A stretch of 64,000 nt of DNA, taken from assembly GCF_040499845.1 (NCBI RefSeq), contig NZ_CP159342.1, forward strand, positions 5,704,001-5,768,000, given 5' to 3'. Positions 43,562-51,202 of the stretch are shown here, in pieces. The stretch's first letter is position 1. Each line of letters opens with the position of its first letter. The position numbers were made by a program, and so were the translations under genes. Source of the DNA: Micromonospora sp. CCTCC AA 2012012 (lineage in GTDB: Bacteria; Actinomycetota; Actinomycetes; Mycobacteriales; Micromonosporaceae). Under the pieces are notes generated by a model, which worked only from the letters and a program-made list of their open reading frames with translations, searched no databases and was not told the DNA's origin.

Positions 43562-43604
43562 ACCCGCCTAATGATCAACTTCAATGAGTGTCCCTGCATG
43601 CGAT

Positions 43605-43636
43605 GGCGCGGCCATCCGTCAAGGGATGGCCGCGCC
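43605..43636. terminator. Hairpin terminator between early subgroups
   Basis: A perfect 13-bp stem (43605-43617 with 43624-43636) around a 6-base loop in a 108-bp gap between two leftward genes, likely separating transcription units. Confidence 0.7.
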
Positions 43637-43669
43637 GCGGTGAGCGAGGTGCGTGGCGGCGGGAAGCCG

Positions 43670-43921
43670 CTACACGGGTGATTCGGGCGGGTCGACGCGC
43701 TCGCGCCACCGCGCGGTCAGGCCGTAGTCGCTGCGTTCGATCAACGCGGTGCCAGGTGCTCCGGCCAGGTCGAGCCCCTTGACGAAGTCACGGATCACGC
43801 TGGCGTCCCAGCCGGCGATGCCGCGGACCACGACGTCCACCTGCATGGTCCGCATCGGCCCGTCCCCGTCGTTGGTGTACTGCCGCTCAACCTGGGTTGC
43901 GGTGCGGACGATCTCGGCCAT
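43670..43921 (-). CDS. Hypothetical early protein (83 aa)
   Basis: Small alpha/beta protein (MQVDVVVRGIAGWDASVIRD, FVKGLDLAGAPGTALIERSD). No family recognised. The last gene before the terminator at 43605-43636. Confidence 0.6.
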   Translation of the reverse strand: MAEIVRTATQVERQYTNDGDGPMRTMQVDVVVRGIAGWDASVIRDFVKGLDLAGAPGTALIERSDYGLTARWRERVDPPESPV

Positions 43922-43923
43922 AG

Positions 43924-44253
43924 TCAGCTCCTCGGCGGCGGGTTGAGGAACTCGGTGGTCGGGGCGAGCGCCCAGGCGATCGAGTCCTGCCGGAACTCCG
44001 CGGCGAGGCCAGCGAGGATCGCGCGAAGCCGGTCGACGGGCGCCGGGTCAGCGGGCAGTTGCAGGGCCCAGCAGGCGTTCTGCCATGAGTCGGCGGGCAG
44101 GGACATCCACTGGCCGTGGACACCGCCGCCCGCGTACTCGGACGCCTCCTGCACAGCGAGAGCGACCCGCCAGACGAAGTCCGCCCACTCCCGCTGGGTG
44201 AGCTTGTCGTCGGAGTTGCCGATGCTGATGTACGCCACGGGTGTCGAGGTCAT
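43924..44253 (-). CDS. Hypothetical early protein (109 aa)
   Basis: Starts VAYISIGNSDDKLTQREWAD and continues as a helix-rich small protein with FVWRVALAVQEASEYAGGGV, a pattern of small beta-alpha-beta phage proteins of unknown role. Overlaps the upstream gene by 4 bases. Confidence 0.65.
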   Translation of the reverse strand: MTSTPVAYISIGNSDDKLTQREWADFVWRVALAVQEASEYAGGGVHGQWMSLPADSWQNACWALQLPADPAPVDRLRAILAGLAAEFRQDSIAWALAPTTEFLNPPPRS

Positions 44254-44969
44254 GCCGTCTCTCCAGGGGTGTCGGTGGTCGTCGTGACATCCAAGTGACG
44301 GGCGGGTCGGGTCCGGGTGCCGAGCCTGCGCCACCAAGGCGTCAGCGGGGCCGGTCCGGCGGCCGCCGCAGGCTTCGCCGGAGGCTGTGGCGTGGCGGGT
44401 GCGGCGGGCAGCTCCCGGGCTGCCGGTCCGGACTGGGCGGGCCTCGGTGCCCGGTCGCAGTGCGGTCGGTGCAGCCGGTGCCCGGCCGGCACAGACGTCG
44501 AGAGGCCGCACGCGCAGTACGGACCCCATCGGCCGGTCGACGTCGGCTGGCCGAGCGTCGGCTCCCGGCCGTCGGTCATGTTGGCCAGCTCGCCGAGCAG
44601 GTGCGCGGCCAACTCGAAGGCGCTCGGCCCGGCCGGGGCGGCGTTGACGATCAGCGCGGCGACCAGGCTGGTCACCAGCCCACTGCGCAGGTCGGAGCCG
44701 ATCGCCTGCCGCAGCTTGGTCTCCAGGTGGCGGTTGGCGGCCTGGACGGTGGCCAGTTCCTCGGCCAGTCGCAGGCGCTCCGCGTTCGCACGGTCGGCCT
44801 GCTCGCGGTACCGGTCGCGGTGCGCGTCGGCGGTCGTGACCGCCTGGTGCAGCTCGTCGACGCGGCCCCACGCGTACGTCAGGCCCTTCTGCTGCTCCTT
44901 ACACACGCGGGCCAGGGTGAGCTGGTGGTCGAGCAGCGCGTCGACGGCCCGGCTGTCGGTGTGGGTCAC
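44250..44969 (-). CDS. Coiled-coil protein with Cys/His cluster (239 aa)
   Basis: Residues 1-95 are a long charged helix (RDRYREQADRANAERLRLAE), followed by a small helical domain, then YCACGLSTSVPAGHRLHRPH, which could bind zinc, and a Pro/Ala-rich basic end. No family recognised. Confidence 0.65.
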   Translation of the reverse strand: MTHTDSRAVDALLDHQLTLARVCKEQQKGLTYAWGRVDELHQAVTTADAHRDRYREQADRANAERLRLAEELATVQAANRHLETKLRQAIGSDLRSGLVTSLVAALIVNAAPAGPSAFELAAHLLGELANMTDGREPTLGQPTSTGRWGPYCACGLSTSVPAGHRLHRPHCDRAPRPAQSGPAARELPAAPATPQPPAKPAAAAGPAPLTPWWRRLGTRTRPARHLDVTTTTDTPGETA

Positions 44970-45244
44970 TTCGGTCCTCCAGAGGTGGCGGGCTTGCAGG
45001 CGGGGCAGCGAGATCCGGGCAGGCCCCAGACCGGCCGGTAGCAGGCGACGCAGGCCACGTACTCGTAGCCGGCCGGCGGGGACGGCTCGGACGGCTCGGC
45101 GGCCTCGGCCGGTGCGTCGCCGGCGAGCGCGGCGTCGACGAGGGCGCGGCCGCGGCGGGCCCGCTCGGCGGCCTCGGTCGGGGTGCGGGCCTCCCGGGCG
45201 GCCAGGTCGGATTCCCAGGCGGGGCGGCGGCGGTGTGTGGGCAT
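44966..45244 (-). CDS. Zinc-ribbon protein (92 aa)
   Basis: ATG 45244 follows GAGGAGG. Basic helical N-terminus and a C-terminal CVACYRPVWGLPGSRCPAC ribbon. Typical small protein of actinobacterial mobile elements; function unknown. Confidence 0.65.
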   Translation of the reverse strand: MPTHRRRPAWESDLAAREARTPTEAAERARRGRALVDAALAGDAPAEAAEPSEPSPPAGYEYVACVACYRPVWGLPGSRCPACKPATSGGPK

Positions 45245-45299
45245 CGGGAGCCTCCTCATGCCGTGTGTGCTCGGAACGGGGCGGGGGTGGGCGGCGCGG

Positions 45300-46109
45300 T
45301 CACGGGGTCACCCGGGCTGCGGCGATCGAGCACTGCGGGAAGTGCAGGTAGGCGGTTTCTCCGCACTCGGGGCACACGTATGGCTCATCGCTGGGCTCGG
45401 CGGCGAGAGCGTCAGCGAAGTCGTCCGGGTCGTACTCGCGGTCGATGTGGCCGGGGTTGACGCCGTGCTTGACGAGCGTCTCGACTAGCCAGTCCTGCCA
45501 CTCGCCGTTGAGGGCTCCCGCCTCGGGCGTCAGATCCCAAATGAGGTTGGGGGCGTCGGCCGGGTCGGCGAGCGCTGCGGCGGTGGTGGTGGCCGCTCCG
45601 GCGGCCAGGATGAGGTAGCCGAGGTCGAGGCGGGACCCGGCATGCGGGCCAGCCGCCAGGTGAGCGTTGATCTCGGTTTGGAAGACGGCGTAGGCGGCGA
45701 GGGCTTCAGCGGCGTAGTGCCGGATCCAGGCGTCGCGGGTGGCGGTGTCGCGGGTGGCGGGCTGGGGGGCGAGGCGGTGAGCGGCCTCGAACGGCGTCTC
45801 GGTGGTGGGGGGCAGCTCGTCGGAGTCCGCTGCGGTAGCACCCGCGCCTCGGGTCAGCTCGTTGACTCGGGTCTTCAGCCGCTCGATCTCGACGCGGGCG
45901 GCGTCCAGCTCGGTGTTGGTGGTGCCGTCGGGCCAGGTCAGGCCGATGCCAGCTTTCGCGATCAGGTCGGCGACCTCGTCGGCGAGCGACGCGTCCAGCT
46001 CGGCGGTGTCGTACGCCTGCCCGATGTGCGCCCACACTTCGGGGGCCGTGACGAAACGGGCGTTGCTGACCATCAGGTCGGCGGCGATGGTCTTCGGGTC
46101 GAGGTTCAT
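45300..46109 (-). CDS. Hypothetical early protein with C-terminal zinc motif (269 aa)
   Basis: Helical protein with a short coiled coil (ELDAARVEIERLKTRVNELT, about 68-87), an alanine-rich helical middle and a C-terminal CPECGETAYLHFPQC cluster. Directly downstream of the replication-initiator candidate, the place where a helicase loader would be found in lambda-like modules, but no ATPase motif is present. Confidence 0.62.
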   Translation of the reverse strand: MNLDPKTIAADLMVSNARFVTAPEVWAHIGQAYDTAELDASLADEVADLIAKAGIGLTWPDGTTNTELDAARVEIERLKTRVNELTRGAGATAADSDELPPTTETPFEAAHRLAPQPATRDTATRDAWIRHYAAEALAAYAVFQTEINAHLAAGPHAGSRLDLGYLILAAGAATTTAAALADPADAPNLIWDLTPEAGALNGEWQDWLVETLVKHGVNPGHIDREYDPDDFADALAAEPSDEPYVCPECGETAYLHFPQCSIAAARVTP

Positions 46110-46119
46110 GGCAGTCTCC

Positions 46120-47037
46120 TCAGGCCGTGTGAGCGCGGAGCGGGATCACCGAGGCCAGCTCGTGGCCGTCGTGATCGGGGTCGGGTAGTTCCTGGGGGCG
46201 GATCTCGCCGGCGAGGACTCGGCGAGCGAGGTCCGCGCCCGGGCCGCGGCGGGGGGCCTGCCGGGCGGCCAGGTCTAGGCGCCAGGCCGGCACCGGCCGG
46301 TCGTCGGCCGCCGTCGGGGGCAGAGCCGGGCGGGCGGCGGTGCGGACGGCCGTCAGGTGGTCGATGAGGTCGTCGTGGGTCAGGCTCCGGACGTACGCGC
46401 CGAGCGAGCGGGGCGGCTTCCGGGCAGCTGCTCGGATCTGCTCGATGACCTTCGTTGCCTCGTCGTCATCCACGCTCAACCGGTCGGCGACGTAGGCGAC
46501 GGTCCCACCGCGCTGAGGATGATGTTGAGAGGTACTTCTGAGAGAGGAGTTGCGTTCCCCCGTGGGAACTACCGTGGTTCCCTCCTGGGAACCACCGGTC
46601 TCGGAAAGGGAACTAGCGGCGGCCGGAAGGGAACTACCAGCGGCGGCCGGTAGTTCCCCGGTGGGAACCACGCCGGGTTCGGTAGTTCCCTCCGGGCTGT
46701 CGTCGGTAGTTCCCTCCGGGGTACCAGCGGCGGCAGCTGGGATGGCCAGCCGGTAGAGCGTCGGTCGGCGCGGGATGACCCGGACGGGCACCAGCCAGCC
46801 CTTCTCGACCAGGAGCTGCTGGGTGGAGGTAACGAGCGCCCGCTTGCCGATGCTGGCCTGATCCATCGCCCGGTCGTAGGTCAGCCAGGACAGGTCGGCC
46901 GCCGGCGTGCGGTCGCCCTGGCCGTCGCGGACGTGCCGGGCATAGGCGAGGGCGAGGAGCTTGGCGCGCGGTGGCAGGGACGAGTCCCAGACCGCGTCCT
47001 GGTAGGTGTCCGCGTACCAGCGGACCGGGGCGGTCAT
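46120..47037 (-). CDS. Winged-helix protein, phage replication initiator (O-like) candidate
   Basis: 305 residues. Residues ~10-100 look like the winged helix of phage replication proteins: LPPRAKLLALAYARHVRDGQ, LSWLTYDRAMDQASIGKRAL, VTSTQQLLVEKGWLVPV. A 90-residue low-complexity linker (EGTT, GSSLPAAA repeats) follows, then a C-terminal domain with DDDEATKVIEQIRAAARKPP and SLGAYVRSLTHDDLIDHL. A DNA repeat cluster lies exactly in the linker-coding part, as lambda ori lies in gene O. Initiator function is inferred from this architecture. Confidence 0.65.
   Translation of the reverse strand: MTAPVRWYADTYQDAVWDSSLPPRAKLLALAYARHVRDGQGDRTPAADLSWLTYDRAMDQASIGKRALVTSTQQLLVEKGWLVPVRVIPRRPTLYRLAIPAAAAGTPEGTTDDSPEGTTEPGVVPTGELPAAAGSSLPAAASSLSETGGSQEGTTVVPTGERNSSLRSTSQHHPQRGGTVAYVADRLSVDDDEATKVIEQIRAAARKPPRSLGAYVRSLTHDDLIDHLTAVRTAARPALPPTAADDRPVPAWRLDLAARQAPRRGPGADLARRVLAGEIRPQELPDPDHDGHELASVIPLRAHTA
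46564..46714. repeat. Iteron cluster GGTAGTTCCC, candidate replication origin
   Basis: Five exact copies of GGTAGTTCCC or its complement (46564, 46629, 46649, 46681, 46705) and four degenerate ones (46576, 46587, 46608, 46663) in 151 bp, in both orientations. They are read in different codon phases (EGTT, GSSL, GELP, VVP), so the conservation is at DNA level. A stretch of only about half G+C follows at 46511-46552. Confidence 0.65.
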
Positions 47038-47162
47038 CGCGCACCTGCAGAGGGTCGGCCGGGTGCGGTACGGTGAGGTTTCACATCTGGTCCTTCGGGA
47101 TCACAGGCGGCGCGGCACCCATGCCCGGGTGCCGCGCCGTTGGTGTTGACGGTCAGGGTCAT
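47034..47162 (-). CDS. Small hypothetical protein (42 aa)
   Basis: ATG 47162 overlaps the stop of the upstream gene (ATGA) and its own stop overlaps the initiator-like gene start. Two Cys (HGCRAACD); no family recognised. Supported by the overlaps only. Confidence 0.45.
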   Translation of the reverse strand: MTLTVNTNGAAPGHGCRAACDPEGPDVKPHRTAPGRPSAGAR

Positions 47163-47350
47163 GCAGCCCGGCCCTTGGGGCGCAGGGCGTCCAGGAGTGC
47201 CCGACGGCGGTGCCGCTGAGGGCCATCCGTCGAGTCGGCCAGGCGGCGTACGGGCACCGGCGGTGGCGCGGACTGCTCGACGGCGACGTCGACGGGGCTG
47301 CCGTAGCGCTCGGCGAGTACCTGCTGGAGTTGGTCGTCGGGTTTTCTCAT
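47159..47350 (-). CDS. Small hypothetical protein (63 aa)
   Basis: Starts MRKPDDQLQQVLAERYGSPV and ends in a basic region (RHRRRALLDALRPKGR). Start and stop overlap neighbours by 4 bases. No family recognised. Confidence 0.6.
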   Translation of the reverse strand: MRKPDDQLQQVLAERYGSPVDVAVEQSAPPPVPVRRLADSTDGPQRHRRRALLDALRPKGRAA

Positions 47351-47649
47351 CGGTCGAGGAACCTTTCGGCTTGCTCGTCGACGTCGGCGAGGATGCGTCG
47401 TCCGAGCTCGGTCGGTTCGATCTGGTGCTGGGACCGCTGCTGGGGAAGGGCGGGGCCGATCCGGATCCACTCGGCGGCCAGCTGCTCCTTGGCGCGAGCG
47501 GTGACGCCGGAGGAGCGGCTCTGGCCGGTGGAGGTGTCTCGGAGCGAGAAGGAGTCCTCACCGCAGTCGTGGGTGACGTCGCCGGCGGCGGCTGCACGCA
47601 GCAACGCGATCCGGGTCTTGGTGCGGGCCAGCAGTCGCTGGTGGTCCAT
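47347..47649 (-). CDS. Small hypothetical protein (100 aa)
   Basis: Helical, charged protein (MDHQRLLARTKTRIALLRAA ... ELGRRILADVDEQAERFLDR). Overlaps both neighbours. No recognisable domain. Confidence 0.6.
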   Translation of the reverse strand: MDHQRLLARTKTRIALLRAAAAGDVTHDCGEDSFSLRDTSTGQSRSSGVTARAKEQLAAEWIRIGPALPQQRSQHQIEPTELGRRILADVDEQAERFLDR

Positions 47650-47858
47650 CAGGCCCCCTCGCTGGTGCGGACGTGGACACGGATGTACTGGCGGTAGCGG
47701 CCGGCGTCGGGGCCGGCCAGGACGTGCGGGTCGCCGACCTCGAGTAGCCGGCCGCCGCCGGCGAGCTGCGAGCGCAGCCCGGTCAGCTCGTCCCAGCTGC
47801 CGATGGCCCACACCTCCAGGCCGAGCGAGGAGTTGGCGCGCGGCTTGGCGCTAGGCAC
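47649..47858 (-). CDS. Small hypothetical protein (69 aa)
   Basis: GTG 47858 overlaps the upstream stop. LGLEVWAIGSWDELTGLRSQ and RYRQYIRVHVR give a beta-alpha-beta impression, similar to single-domain phage proteins of unknown role. The frame is open further upstream but there overlaps a better gene. Confidence 0.55.
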   Translation of the reverse strand: MPSAKPRANSSLGLEVWAIGSWDELTGLRSQLAGGGRLLEVGDPHVLAGPDAGRYRQYIRVHVRTSEGA

Positions 47859-48177
47859 GGCGGCCGCCGAACGGCCAGGGCCGGCGCGGCTGGGTGGCGT
47901 CCAGGGCGGCGTACGCGGCGCGGGTGAGGCGGTAGCGGGCCGGCCGGGTGTAGCCGAGGCGGGCCAGCTCGGCAATCGCCATGCGCAGCAGGTCGTCCCG
48001 GACCGCCCGGCCGGTGGCGGCCAGGACATCGGTCACCTGGTCGCCCGGGCAGACACCGGCGTGCGGGCAGGCGTCGGCGTCGACGTGCTCGGCGGCGCCG
48101 GCGACGAGGTCGACCAGCGCGGCGCGGGTCTGGTCGAGGTGCGCGGTCACCGCCGGCGGCGGAGTCAGGTCGTCCAT
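47851..48177 (-). CDS. Hypothetical HTH-like early protein (108 aa)
   Basis: Contains CPHAGVCPGDQVTDVL and a winged-helix-like C-terminal half (LLRMAIAELARLGYTRPARY, RLTRAAYAALD). ATG 48177 overlaps the upstream stop. Could be a small DNA-binding protein. Confidence 0.58.
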   Translation of the reverse strand: MDDLTPPPAVTAHLDQTRAALVDLVAGAAEHVDADACPHAGVCPGDQVTDVLAATGRAVRDDLLRMAIAELARLGYTRPARYRLTRAAYAALDATQPRRPWPFGGRRA

Positions 48178-48407
48178 CACCACTCCCGCTCGCCGAGGAT
48201 CCGGTCCTCCAGCTCCTGCGCCGCCGGCGGCGTCGGCGGCATCGCGGTCAGCTCGTCCGGGTGCTGGACGTCGCCAGCGCGGCCGACCTTGTGGCACTCC
48301 CGGCACGGCGCGAGCTTCGACCAGGGGTCCTCGGGCACGCCGTCCTGCCGCACGTACCGGTGCGGCAGGACGGTCGGCCGAGCGGGCCGGCGCGGCACCC
48401 TAGACAC
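48177..48407 (-). CDS. Small Cys/His protein (76 aa)
   Basis: Contains HRYVRQDGVPEDPWSKLAPC and CRECHKVG, resembling half of an HNH/zinc finger. GTG 48407, or the GTG three codons later. Very short for a nuclease; function unknown. Confidence 0.55.
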   Translation of the reverse strand: MSRVPRRPARPTVLPHRYVRQDGVPEDPWSKLAPCRECHKVGRAGDVQHPDELTAMPPTPPAAQELEDRILGEREW

Positions 48408-48759
48408 CGCTGGTGGCCTCGACGGTCAGGCCGAGCAGCGGCGCCAGGTGCTCGGCGAGCATCCGCGCCTGGTCGACCGGGACCAGGGTGATCGGACCGC
48501 CGCCGATCTGCACCGCGAGGTTGGTCTGCTCGTCGGCGACCTCGTCGAGGGTCCGTCGCTTCCGGTCGGCCTCGCCGTACCGCACGGAGCCGGGGCGCTG
48601 CAGCTGCGCCACCAGCAGCACCGAGTCGCCCATCGGCAGGACGAGGACGAGGCGCTGCGGCGGGCTGCGGTGCACGCCGCCGGCAGCCGGCAGGGTCGGC
48701 ACCTCCGCGTCGCACAGGGCCGGCTCGCACCAGTCCGGGTGAGGCAGGGTCGTGATCAT
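48400..48759 (-). CDS. DUF6907-like protein (119 aa)
   Basis: Starts LPHPDWCEPALCDAE, then a beta-rich domain (LVLVLPMGDSVLLVAQLQRP) and a helix near VDQARMLAEHLAPLLGL. The W-C-x-x-x-x-C entry and layout resemble the DUF6907 proteins frequent in actinobacterial mobile elements; the assignment is tentative. Confidence 0.6.
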   Translation of the reverse strand: MITTLPHPDWCEPALCDAEVPTLPAAGGVHRSPPQRLVLVLPMGDSVLLVAQLQRPGSVRYGEADRKRRTLDEVADEQTNLAVQIGGGPITLVPVDQARMLAEHLAPLLGLTVEATSGV

Positions 48760-49058
48760 CGGGTAGCCGCCAATCCCGCGAGAGCGTGGAAGAGCCGGGC
48801 CGGTTCCTGGGCGGCGATACGCAGAACGCCCAGGTGCTCGTCGACGACCTCCCGGTACGGGGCGGCGGCGAGCGCCAGCGGCGTGCGGGCCAGCGGAGCG
48901 GCCTCGGCGAGGCGCATCTCGCGGAGCTGCTGCGCCCAGCCGATGCTGTCCGCGCCCTCGTGCTCCGGCTCCCGGGCGAACCGCTCACCGACGATGCGCT
49001 TCACGGCGGCCGCGGCCACCGCAGCGGTCCGGCCGGGCGTGGTCAGGTTGATGGTCAT
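48756..49058 (-). CDS. Small helical protein (100 aa)
   Basis: MTINLTTPGRTAAVAAAAVK start and alanine-rich helices throughout. Overlaps both neighbours by 4 bases. No family recognised. Confidence 0.6.
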   Translation of the reverse strand: MTINLTTPGRTAAVAAAAVKRIVGERFAREPEHEGADSIGWAQQLREMRLAEAAPLARTPLALAAAPYREVVDEHLGVLRIAAQEPARLFHALAGLAATR

Positions 49059-49189
49059 GCGCTGGCTCCGATCAGGAAGAGCAGGAAGGTCCACAGCAGC
49101 TGGAGAACACCGGCGGCGGCCGCCCACATGGCGAGGCAGATCAGGACGAGGGCGAGCAGCGCGCCGGCGGTGCGCAGGGCGTCGGTCAC
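49055..49189 (-). CDS. Small membrane protein (44 aa)
   Basis: GTG 49189 sits in a GTGA overlap with the upstream stop. Nearly the whole protein is hydrophobic (ALLALVLICLAMWAAAAGVL, LLWTFLLFLIGA): two membrane segments. Tight packing supports translation. Confidence 0.55.
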   Translation of the reverse strand: MTDALRTAGALLALVLICLAMWAAAAGVLQLLWTFLLFLIGASA

Positions 49190-49398
49190 GTGCGCCCACC
49201 ACCCACCCGCTTGCGCGGCTGGCGCTTCGGCGGAACCGACTCGACCAGGCCGAGGACCGGCAGCAGGTCCTCGTTGCCGGTGCGCTCGAGGTAGGCGCGG
49301 GCGTCGGCCTGCCGCTGCTCGCGGTGGATCCGATCAGCCGCGGCGCCGGACACCCGGGCGGTGTCGACGCCTCCGTCGATCATGTCGATCTGGCTCAC
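49186..49398 (-). CDS. Small hypothetical protein (70 aa)
   Basis: GTG 49398 follows AGGAGG. Helical centre (AADRIHREQRQADARAYLER) and a basic tail. Immediately downstream of the GGDEF gene and overlapping it by 4 bases. Confidence 0.58.
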   Translation of the reverse strand: MSQIDMIDGGVDTARVSGAAADRIHREQRQADARAYLERTGNEDLLPVLGLVESVPPKRQPRKRVGGGRT

Positions 49399-49991
49399 GC
49401 TGCCTCCTGATCAGAAAGTCGGTCTCGCAGCCGCACGCGGGGGCGAGGGTGGACCGGACGGTCGTCCATCGACGGGTCGTAGGCGACGAGCGAGCCCTTC
49501 GCGGCGCGCTTGGCGCGGTACATCGCGGCGTCGGCGCGCAGCAGTGTGGTGGCCAGGTCGCCGGGCACCACGTCGGTCATGCCGACGGTGGCGGTGACGT
49601 GCAGCACGGGCGCGCCGGGCACGGGCAGCGGCACCGGCCACCACCGGTCGGGCCCGCCGGGCATCCGGCCGATCACGACCAGCTCGTCACCGCCGAGCCG
49701 AGCGGCGATCGGGTACCCGCACAGGCTGGCGCTGATCGCGGTGAGAACGGCGTCGCCGGCGGCGTGGCCGTAGGTGTCGTTGACGGCCTTGAAGCCGTCC
49801 AGGTCGAGCAGCGCCAGCTTGTAGTTGCCCTGGACCGCCCACCACGCCTCGGCCAGGCCGGCCCGGTTGTAGAGGCCGGTGAGGGGGTCCCGGCGGGCCG
49901 CGTCGAGAGCCTCCTGGAGCTGGCTCTCCAGCTCCGCGACTCGCGCCTGCAGCTGGGCGACCTGCCGGTCGCGCTCCAGCCCGGGCGCCAT
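49395..49991 (-). CDS. Stand-alone GGDEF-domain (diguanylate cyclase-like) protein
   Basis: 198 residues. A short coiled coil (about 8-33) precedes a GGDEF domain: RDPLTGLYNRAG, the metal-binding segment LLDLDGFKAVNDTYGHAAGD (61-80), and active-site loop RLGGDELVVIG with GGDEL at 100-104. Expected product c-di-GMP from GTP. No RxxD inhibitory site precedes the loop, and there is no sensor or membrane domain. A Pro-rich 20-residue insert (GPDRWWPVPLPVPGAPV) follows the loop. ATG 49991 forms ATGA with the upstream gene. C-di-GMP controls actinomycete development via BldD, so a host-directed role is possible. Confidence 0.88.
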   Translation of the reverse strand: MAPGLERDRQVAQLQARVAELESQLQEALDAARRDPLTGLYNRAGLAEAWWAVQGNYKLALLDLDGFKAVNDTYGHAAGDAVLTAISASLCGYPIAARLGGDELVVIGRMPGGPDRWWPVPLPVPGAPVLHVTATVGMTDVVPGDLATTLLRADAAMYRAKRAAKGSLVAYDPSMDDRPVHPRPRVRLRDRLSDQEAA

Positions 49992-50740
49992 CACTGGGCG
50001 ACCTTCACGCCGAGCGCCTTCGCGTGCTGCCGTGCGGCGGCCCGCAGCGCGGTGCGGGCCTTCGCCTTGCTCCGCCCGCAGTCGACCACCACCGGGTCGC
50101 CGCCGCCGTCCGGCCGGTGCCTCACCTTCCAGCCGTCCTCGCGGCTGTAGCGGGCCTCCGCGAGGTGGTCCGCGACCTCCGGGCTGTGGACGGTGTCGAG
50201 GGTGGCGACCGCGAACATCGGCGCGTCGCGGGCGTAGTCGTACTCGACGATCCGGATCTCGGCCGTGCCGTGCGGGCGCAGCGCCGGTCCGGCCGCGTCG
50301 AGCCGCCGGAACCCGGGGATCAGCCACGAGTAGTCCGGGCCGGTCTGGTCGGTCCACACCCGCATCGGCGCGTACTCGCTGGTCTGCTCGACCCGCTCGA
50401 CGGTCTCCCACCGGTTCAACGGCGACACGAACCGCCACCCCTGCCACAGCCGCTTCGCCTGCGGTCGGGTGTCGTCACAGCCCAGGCAGTGCTTCCTGCC
50501 GCCGCAGCTGAGGCAGGTCGGCTCGCGGTCGTGCAGTACCTGGGCGGCCAGGCCGGGCCGGTGACGCAGGACCCGCAGCACCGGCGAGACCCAGTCGGCC
50601 GCGTTCGGGGCGATCTCCGCCACCGCGGACCGCAGCTCCGCCACGGCCTGGTCGAAGTCGTAGTTGCCGTCCGGCAGGTAGGGCAGCTTCTGGTTCGCCT
50701 CGTACTGCCGGGACCAGCCAGCGATATCCACGGTGCTCAC
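49991..50740 (-). CDS. Hypothetical early protein with CxxC zinc motif (249 aa)
   Basis: Contains a CLSCGGRKHCLGCD zinc knuckle (about 80-93), KRLWQGWRFVSPLNRWETVE and a C-terminal beta-rich part ending AAARQHAKALGVKVAQ. No family recognised. GTG 50740 overlaps the stop of the 32-residue gene upstream. Confidence 0.62.
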   Translation of the reverse strand: MSTVDIAGWSRQYEANQKLPYLPDGNYDFDQAVAELRSAVAEIAPNAADWVSPVLRVLRHRPGLAAQVLHDREPTCLSCGGRKHCLGCDDTRPQAKRLWQGWRFVSPLNRWETVERVEQTSEYAPMRVWTDQTGPDYSWLIPGFRRLDAAGPALRPHGTAEIRIVEYDYARDAPMFAVATLDTVHSPEVADHLAEARYSREDGWKVRHRPDGGGDPVVVDCGRSKAKARTALRAAARQHAKALGVKVAQ

Positions 50741-50835
50741 GAGAACGTCACCTCGTCCTCGCGAAGCGCCGAGTCCTGCATTGGAGCCGGCCACGTCCAC
50801 CGGGGCAGCTCCACCTCCGGTACGATCTCGGTCAT
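50737..50835 (-). CDS. Very small protein (32 aa)
   Basis: ATG 50835 lies 5 bases after AGGAGA, and the stop overlaps the next gene (GTGA). Acidic, Trp-containing peptide (VELPRWTWPAPMQDSAL). Good translation signals; no known function. Confidence 0.5.
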   Translation of the reverse strand: MTEIVPEVELPRWTWPAPMQDSALREDEVTFS

Positions 50836-50914
50836 CTGGATCTCCTGGTCTTGGCGGGTCAGGGACTGGCATTGCGGGCCCTCTGCCGTAGCCGCGGCTG
50901 AGGGCTCGTGTCGT

Positions 50915-51202
50915 TCAGGCCGCATCGCGGCTCCGCTTCTTCGCGCTCGCGAGGGCCATCCGGCGGTAGTGCGCCTTCTTGAGCCGGTCGACCGCAGCCG
51001 CCAGCTCGTCCGCGCTGAGCACACCGGCCGGGTCGGCCTGGCGCTCCCACTGCTTCTGGCGGGCCGCCCGGGCCGGCGCGAGCGCCTCCGTTCGCTGCTC
51101 CTGGCTGTTCACGCGAGACCAGCGAGTCAGCGAGCCGAGTGACGCGTGCAGCTGGCGCTGCGAGGGCGGCAGGGCGGCGTAGCCCTGCGTCTCGCGGCCC
51201 AT
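50915..51202 (-). CDS. Hypothetical basic early protein (95 aa)
   Basis: Helical, basic (SADELAAAVDRLKKAHYRRM ALASAKKRSRD). ATG 51202 overlaps the upstream XRE stop, so it is co-expressed with the regulator as the second gene of the leftward early operon; Cro/antitermination-type partner roles are possible but unproved. Confidence 0.58.
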   Translation of the reverse strand: MGRETQGYAALPPSQRQLHASLGSLTRWSRVNSQEQRTEALAPARAARQKQWERQADPAGVLSADELAAAVDRLKKAHYRRMALASAKKRSRDAA

